This document shows, piece after piece, positions 39,067 through 45,680 of a stretch of DNA of 45,680 nucleotides. Below the pieces are notes generated by a model. The model searched no databases and was not told the DNA's origin. It saw nothing but the letters and a program-made list of their open reading frames with translations. Every line of letters begins with the position of its first letter. Positions within the stretch are counted from its first letter, which is position 1. The position numbers were made by a program, and so were the translations under genes. This stretch comes from Parastagonospora avenae f. sp. tritici 18332-5 (lineage: Eukaryota > Ascomycota > Dothideomycetes > Pleosporales > Phaeosphaeriaceae). Location of the stretch: contig JAFJTR010000138.1 of NCBI GenBank assembly GCA_022559985.1, positions 1-45,680 of the forward strand. The letters are read 5' to 3'.

Positions 39067-40486
39067 TTACTGGAAGGTAAAGATCTCATCCTGTGGTTTC
39101 GAGATTTTGCCTGTTGAAACATGTTAGCACAATGAACTGAATATTGGTGAAATGCGAATGCATACCGGGTGGCTTGAACCCTTGCTCCTCCAGGATCTTC
39201 ACCATGCTCTCCATCATTGGATCCGGTCCACACACAAGCACCTTTGAGTCCATCCCAGCCGGTGCGGGCATATATTCCTCTATCATCTCCTTGTTAATGC
39301 GGCCCTTGCCTCCTTTCCAGTTGTTTGGTGGGCTGCTCAAGACGTATTGAATTTTGAACTGGTCGTACTTCTGCGCAAAAGCATCTAACTCTTTCTTCAA
39401 CAGAATGTCCTCCTCGGTCTTGTTTGCGTAGATAAGGGTGGTCTTGGTGTCATCTCGCGGGTCTTCACATATGCGGCGAATGATTTGGAACATGGGCGTG
39501 ATGCCGGTACCGCCCGCAATCATTCCAAGCTCTTTGACCAGGTTCTTGTGGTACTTCATCTCGCCCTTCGGCCCCCTGATTTCGACCGTATCTCCGATTT
39601 CCAACTTACTCAAATAAGGAGTGAGCTTCCCACCCTCATAGATCTTGATTGTCAATTCCAGGCGCCCGGTGTCTTTGTTGCTCGATGTGGGTGTGTATGA
39701 TCGCGCAATCTGCTTTCCCTCCACCTCGTGTCTGATTGCAATGTGCTGGCCAGTTGGCAGTCCCAGGACAGAGTTTTTACTTGGAAGGCTGAAGACGAAG
39801 CGGATAGTGTCGTGCGAGAGGTTGAATTTCTCCTTGAGCGGGAAATCTTGGTATTCACGGGCATTCAGTACCCCCAGATTGATGTCTTTTTTCTGAGATG
39901 GCCTTTCAGACGTCGATTTGGCTTTGACGTGTGCTGGATATGACTGGAAGTCCTTGTGTGCGACGTTGAAGTTCTTCGTGGCCCAGAGGCTGGTGTATCC
40001 TGCTATAGCCATACTGGCAACCGACGAAAGAGCGAAGCCCTTCCAGAAACCGCCAGTTTGGAAGTGATGCAAATCCGGGGAGAATCTTCGGCCAAGCACA
40101 ATCGTTACAATCAGCGTTGCGAGACCTCCAGCTACCATGGGCAACTGTAGATTGTGTGTTTTCGGAGGAGGGAGGTTGTTGACAACGTGGATGTTCTTTG
40201 GCTTCACGTCTGGCATCTTCTTCGTCTCATGATCCACCCAATCGTCGTCGGTGACTTTGCCGATGCGGAAGTTTTCCAGTATCTCTCTCGCATCTGTCGA
40301 ATGTCCGATATCTTCATATGCAGTCGTGGCGTCTGCGCCTGCATTCTCTAGCAGAAATTCTTTACCACCTGGATGGTCTTCTTGGTATTCTGTTACATCG
40401 TAGACATGGTTCCAGACGACAACCCACAAATCGGTTTTTGAAGTGTGCTTGCCCACCTCTTCGAGACTGTAGACTCCGTCGGCCAT
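39067..40486 (-). CDS. Cytochrome b5-cytochrome b5 reductase fusion, 454 aa, two exons
   Basis: Exons run 40486-39166 and 39110-39067. The 55-bp intron has donor GTATGC, branch GCTAAC and acceptor CAG; splicing replaces a spurious tail with KISKPQDEIFTFQ, the usual end of fungal b5 reductases. Residues 1-80 are a cytochrome b5 domain with heme ligands His38 (HPGG) and His62 (GHS). Two hydrophobic segments follow (about 115-135 and 147-170). The rest is ferredoxin-NADP-reductase-like: FAD motif RSYTPTSS, NADH-binding GGTGITPM, and CGPDPMM near the end. It should pass electrons from NADH through FAD to b5 at a membrane. It is divergent from the P450 gene at 41211. Confidence 0.92.
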
Positions 40487-41210
40487 TGTGAGTTACTTTG
40501 GCCGTGGTGCGAGTGTTGAAATTGAATGAATGCGATCGTGATAATTTCGACAAGGTATGTAATTAGCTTTAGAGGAAAACAAGCTAGAATTGCTCGCCGT
40601 TCCATCCAGAGCCTGACCTCGGCCTGCCATGACCTCACCCAACAGATGTGCGCTGGGCGACATCTTCGCACGATTGTTCGGGCTCGTGAAGGGAATTTTC
40701 AGGGTAACTTGCAGCCAATGAGGTATGGGATGGTGGCAATGACACCAACGTTGAGAAGATCTTCAAGCATCGTGGTGCAGGCGTGACCCACTTACCGAGG
40801 CGATCAAGAGCCAAGCAGCCAATAGATCGACACGGAAGCAGCCGTAATGAACGAGCCCTCGCTAGCTGCGCATGTCTCATCCTAGCTCGTGCTAATTCGT
40901 CTGGTATGCATGACATAGTTTGGGTCGGCCGAGTGCGATGACGATGCACAAACAACGCATGCAAACAATCGGGGCCTTACGAAAAGTTGCAACTTCGCGC
41001 CACGATCCTGCTGTGGCATCGGCCAAATCCACCTGTTAGATACGTGCATTCTCCCGAGGTGCTTTCCCATCGCATATCCGTGATGCTGCTTGAGTAATAT
41101 TCGAGATCCGAGAACCATCTTGAATGCATTAAAGTTCATTCAAGCATTTTGATATCTTCACGTATTCTATTTCCTAGCACGAGGTGCTCAGAGCCTCTCG
41201 AAGCTTCACC
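40487..41210. promoter_or_regulatory. Shared divergent promoter between b5 reductase and P450 genes
   Basis: 724 bp separate the two start codons, which point away from each other. CCAAT boxes lie at 40714-40718 and 40819-40823 on the plus strand. No TATA box is convincing. Co-regulation is inferred from arrangement only. Confidence 0.5.
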
Positions 41211-43047
41211 ATGACTATCAAAGGCTTCTACCTCGTTGGCCAGAACAAAGATGTCTTCCACCAAGAAATCCATATCGACCAGTACCACGACTTTGAAGCT
41301 CTACAACTCGCCATAGCTGAGCAATACAACATCATCCAAGCACCTAGCATTGGCCTTCAAGATGCCAAAGGAAACGATGTACCAGATCTTGATGCCGTAC
41401 TTGACTGCGACGAAGACCTTGGAATCACGGTCGACGGCCAACCAATTCGCGACCCCTCCGGTCCCGAAGGTCTCCCATTCGTAGGAAGTTACTACGAAGT
41501 CTTCCCCGACCACTTGGTAAGCTCCTCTTTCCTCTTGCCAGTTCCATTGCTAACGCGCTTCCCAGGGCAACCACGCCCGTCTCTTCCAAAAATACGGCTC
41601 CCTCATCAAATACGAAACGATGGGAAAGCGCAACTACCTCACCAACGACCCAGCCCTCGCATCAGTAGCATTCCAAGAATCCGCTTTCTTCAGTAAAAAG
41701 ATCGTACCGGACCACCCCCTATCCGGCATCAAGGACAACCGCGCCCTTTTCATCGGTGACACGGATACCGACGCCTGGCGGGCTGCGCACAAATTCATTC
41801 CACCCGCAATGTCGCCTAAGGCTGTGCGGCACTACACTCCGCTCATGGAAGCCAGTGTAAAAGACAGTTTCAAGGTGTTTGATAAGCTAGATGAGGACGG
41901 TGAGGCGTGGAATGTGTATCAGTACATGTTGAAGCTGGCGAGTCAGACAGTATTCAAGTTTGCGCTGGGGTATGATGCGCATCACTTCGACGATCCGGAC
42001 AGCGGGCTGAATGAGCTCGTTGTGCTGATTGCGCAAAGTTTGAGCCTGAATAAGAAGGTGACCAGTAGGGGTAGCTGGTATGCGAGTCTAGGATGGGTGC
42101 CGGGGACAGCGGCGTATGAGTTGAAGAACATGCAGGGGAAGCTTTGGGGAATCCTAAATCAGGGTATGCTTTCATCTAACAGTTAACTCATAATGGACAT
42201 GTGGCAGTGCTAACGTTCTTTAGCAATCGACAATGCCCCCAAAGGTGACACAGACGAAGACCTTCCCCTCCAATCCGCCGCTCTTGGCGCATCCTGTGTA
42301 GTGGACTACCTGAAGCGCGCTACCGATGACCACGGCAACAAACTTCCCCGCGACCTCGTGATCCCAAACATGCTACCCATCTCTGGCGCCGGCTTTACGA
42401 CCACCTCGTCGCTCCTTTCCTGGCTCATATACGCCCTGTGCGTCTACCCCGGCAACCAAGACCGCCTGGTCCAAGAACTTGTCGATGCCGGCGTGAACGA
42501 GAATACAAAGTGGACGCCTGAACTTTCCGACGGATTGACGTTCCTCGATAAATTTGTCAAGGAGACGCAGCGCCTACACAATCCGTCGTTCCAGCCCGGT
42601 CGGACGGCGAAGGTCGACTGTATTGTTCCTGGTGGGTATAAGTTACCCGCTGGAAGTGTTGTGATTTGCGCACTGCACGCAATTCACAACAACCCTGCCA
42701 TCTGGTCGAATCCAGATCGCTTTGAGCCGGATCGCTGGGGCACAGAGGAAGTTAGCAAGCGACCGAAGAACAGCTACATGCCGTTTGCCACAGGACCGAG
42801 GAGTTGTATTGGGTTCAACTTCGCGTTAGGAGAAGTCAAGGTTCTACTACCGGAGTTGGTTTACAGGTATGAGTTCAGCAAGGAGGGAGAGGATGCGGTG
42901 ACGTACGATCCTGAGTTCCAGCTGATTCGGCCGATGAACTTTTACGTTAGGGCGCGGAAGCGGACGAGTTGGCCGGAGAAGAGTAAGGATGCGAAACCTT
43001 TTGCTGAGGATTACAAGGAGGGAGAGTGGAATCCTGTAAAGTTTTGA
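41211..43047 (+). CDS. Cytochrome P450 with unusual N-terminal domain, 575 aa, three exons
   Basis: Exons run 41211-41516, 41566-42163 and 42224-43047, with introns of 49 and 60 bp (GCTAAC branch points in both). The start is the ATG at 41211 in CACCATG context. There is no N-terminal membrane anchor; residues 1-80 instead form a small acidic domain of unknown type before the P450 proline-rich PEGLPFVGSY. K-helix KETQR, FEPDRW and the heme loop FATGPRSCIG (with the Cys ligand) are present. The I helix reads GAGFTTTSS, where most P450s have an acid (AGxET/DT); here Thr replaces it. The protein is soluble or peripherally bound by prediction. Substrate is unknown; a lipid or peroxide substrate is possible. 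Confidence 0.9.
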
Positions 43048-45680
43048 GGCGGGTTCGTAGTAATTGATGTTCAGAATGAGAAATGATAGAGTTGTTATGA
43101 ACATGAACCGATCAAACGTGACTATCAAAGTGCATCGCACAATAACTTAAGATCTCGACTGCGTGAAAAGCTCATGGCGTCATTTTATGCACTACTTTGG
43201 AGAGGCGGATGAGCAGGACACAATGCATAACTTCATCGGTTTTGGTTAAATCAGCGCAACGTCGATAGTTTTGAAGACTCCAAGAATCAGGAGAGAACAG
43301 GGGGTTACGGTTATCTCCACACTTATTGGAGGCGAGGAAGAAGAAAAGACATTCGTTGTATTCTCAGGCTATTTTGAAAGGCAAAAGCACAGCTGAGACA
43401 TCACGGAAGCAGCGTTCGTGTTGGAAAGGCGAAGAGCGAAGAAGAGGCATGCAGTTGGTGAAGTTCTCTTTGAGAAGGCGGAGGACAGAGCAGAACACTC
43501 ATGTTAGGTCTGCATGAGGATTTCATTTTGGGGCAAAGGTAGAGTTGTGTTAGTAGCACTTCCTTTGCAGCGCGATAGTTCCAGTAAGTGGGTGTACAAT
43601 ATTGTACGATTGGATTGATCAAGTTACGAGTGTATATTGTTGCAGATTGATGATGTTCTATCTACCGTACGAACGCGTTCATATGCAATTCTGCTGCGCA
43701 CAGGCCTGCAGGCTTGTGCATCAGCAGCTCACGTGATAATGAGGATTGCTATGTACGGACAAGTTGGGTATAAAAGTGGACGCAACGTGGCAGAAGTCGG
43801 AATTGATTTTCAGGAAAGCGGCGGAGGCAGGATATTCCACGGATAGTCCTGCTCTTTAGTAAAAGAAGACAAGATCTTGTGGCGTGCTGAAGAGAAGAAC
43901 AACAGTCAAGAGAGTTGGTTTTTTATATCCTTGTTCGAGTAAAAGAAATGAAACGACTAAGTTTAGGGGCAGAGGTCACATTACCAGATCCAACATGCTT
44001 TTTAGTGCAACGGGAAACAGCGACATGGTCTTGTCTTATCCATCATTCATTTGGCACTGAAAATTAGTTTGTACTTCGATGTAGGGAAGGATAACCATGA
44101 GGGGAAAGCTGAAGAAGCCGGTATCATACCTGTGCGATGCAGCGCTAGAAAAAGTGTTGCGGAAGAACGTAATTTTATGTATTCCGCTGTCGTGTTCTAT
44201 TGTTCGTGCTCCGCTCTCGACGAGGCAGCAGCAGGGTCTATTTACATGACGTATCCGTTATACAGCTGGGGTAAGAGGTGCTCAATAAAGTGAGGAAGCA
44301 GCACCAGACCACCAGCACGTGATCTGCTTCTCCTCATAACCGTCACAAAAAGCCATAGATTGGTGCCGTCGTCTCTTCGGACAGCTGAATAAACGCAGCC
44401 ACGCCAGGGTGGTGAATGCATTTTTCATGTTTGAAATGTGGCATGGGTACAGATGAAAAGAAGATCATCGTCCTGTATTCAGAGTGCCTTTGGACACGCC
44501 AGAGAAGCGAGAGAGAACTCAGGGAATGTTCGTATCTGTCGAAAACCCAAAAGCATATATGCAAGCTTCATTGGAAGCCTAAGAAAAGCAGACATGTTCA
44601 GTCGGCATGATCATTTTCGGCCAGACAGCGCGGAGAGATCATTAGTGTGGTCGGTTATCTTTTTTTAAAATGTCTCCAATTATGATACACATCGCGGAGT
44701 TCCTGAATAGTTTTTTAGACCTAAGCAAGAGACGATATTGTAACTACTTCGATATCTGCTTGCGAAAGGGAACTTTAATACTTCGGCCTCTCGGCGCAGA
44801 CACACAACGACCTCATCGCAGCACAACATCTCTGTTTTTCGCATAGGAGATGAAAAAGCAGTGAACATATCCATGTCTTCGCGAATCTTTGATTGCGTCC
44901 ATACAAGGGCTTTGCTCTGTATCCGAGACCTGATTTTGTATTTTAGTAATTCAAAACGCAGAAGATATGTACGCTATTGTTCGTGATTCTCACAGCTGTG
45001 ACGTGATGCAAACCAGAGCATGACACAGCGAGGTCGGATTTTCGAAAAGGCGAGAGGAAAGAGATATGCGTACATCTAGCTGCCGATTTAATGCATCGCG
45101 TACACGAGATAGATTAGCAGAAAAGATTATAGCAGGCTTGCCATGCTTCTTTTGAGCGGTAGAAGAGCAAGTCACACGCTGTTTCTCCCGTCTTTTTGAT
45201 AGCTTCGATAGAAAGCCGATAATCTAAAGTCTTCGAGTGATCGCGGAAGAGGAATGCTTACATTCGCGACTCGTTGATCTAGTCTTACAGATATGCGTGC
45301 TCTGTATTGGAAGAGCGAAAGCAACAAGGCGCGTCATAAAGAGGTAGTAATAATGTTTTGCATCATTCAAAGTCTAATGCCAGGGTCTTGGGTACACTTG
45401 TGCGTAGAAAGGAAGACTACGCATGAGGCTATGGTGTATATCGATTTGAAAGAAGAGACAAGTCTTGGACAGCATAATTTGGGGGCCTTTAGACTTTTGG
45501 AAGAGAAGAGCAGAAACACATGGAGTGTTGATCTTTCGACGTTGAAGAAAGCCAAATCGGCTGTTGTGGAGAGGAGAGGCAGTCTCACGTATGTGATATG
45601 GAATGAGAATGAAGGACTGAGTTGCTTGAATAGCTATGAACGAGGGGAGCTATATATATGTGAAGGAAGAGAGAGTGTAA
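43048..45680. other. Gene-poor right end, 2.6 kb, nothing recognised
   Basis: Open frames are short, overlap on both strands and show no domain, signal peptide or matched introns. No repeat of the other elements in the window is seen here. A partial gene continuing off the right edge cannot be ruled out. Confidence 0.45.

Overview
This window is nuclear DNA of a filamentous ascomycete. The evidence is short spliceosomal introns (about 48-80 bp, GT...AG, with CTRAC-type branch points), a HET-domain gene, a secreted AA16-type polysaccharide monooxygenase, a But2-domain secreted protein, and Ty1/copia and hAT transposons. Many premature stops have the CpA->TpA form left by repeat-induced point mutation (RIP). 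A dothideomycete, perhaps Pleosporales, is my inference and is not proven here.

The left third (1-17.8 kb) is repeat-rich. It holds the 5' end of a hAT transposon whose transposase runs off the window edge, and four members of one uncharacterised protein family. I call it the GFRG/VNAP family after its two most constant motifs. Two members are intact (3344-4591 and 7374-9209, minus strand) and two are broken. One broken copy (1214-2247, minus) abuts the hAT element. The other (10486-17797, plus) carries RIP-type stops, a 160-bp MITE-like insertion with a 10-bp target duplication, and a complete 5,569-bp copia element with identical 224-bp LTRs. The copia gag-pol is one continuous frame interrupted only by seven nonsense codons. 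An alpha/beta hydrolase gene (5279-6165) lies inside this region.

The middle (18-32.7 kb) is ordinary gene space: an unrecognised multi-exon gene, an AA16-like LPMO, a zinc-independent medium-chain dehydrogenase, a HET pseudogene, a But2-domain secreted protein, a PflX-like radical SAM protein and two neighbouring genes with TPR-like helices.

From 32.9 to 35.0 kb there are five same-strand tRNA-like units. Each has acceptor-stem halves at its ends, an A box and a B box, but the anticodon arm is split by a long insert of about 70-150 nt. Four of the inserts share a hairpin, and four of the units are followed by a T-rich stretch like a Pol III terminator. This is the most unusual structure in the window.

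The right end carries two small tandem paralogous proteins, a 684-residue fusion of 3-hydroxyacyl-CoA dehydrogenase with a YWTD beta-propeller, and a divergent pair. In the pair a cytochrome b5/cytochrome b5 reductase fusion and a P450 lie head to head, which suggests a shared electron-transfer role. The final 2.6 kb shows no recognisable gene.
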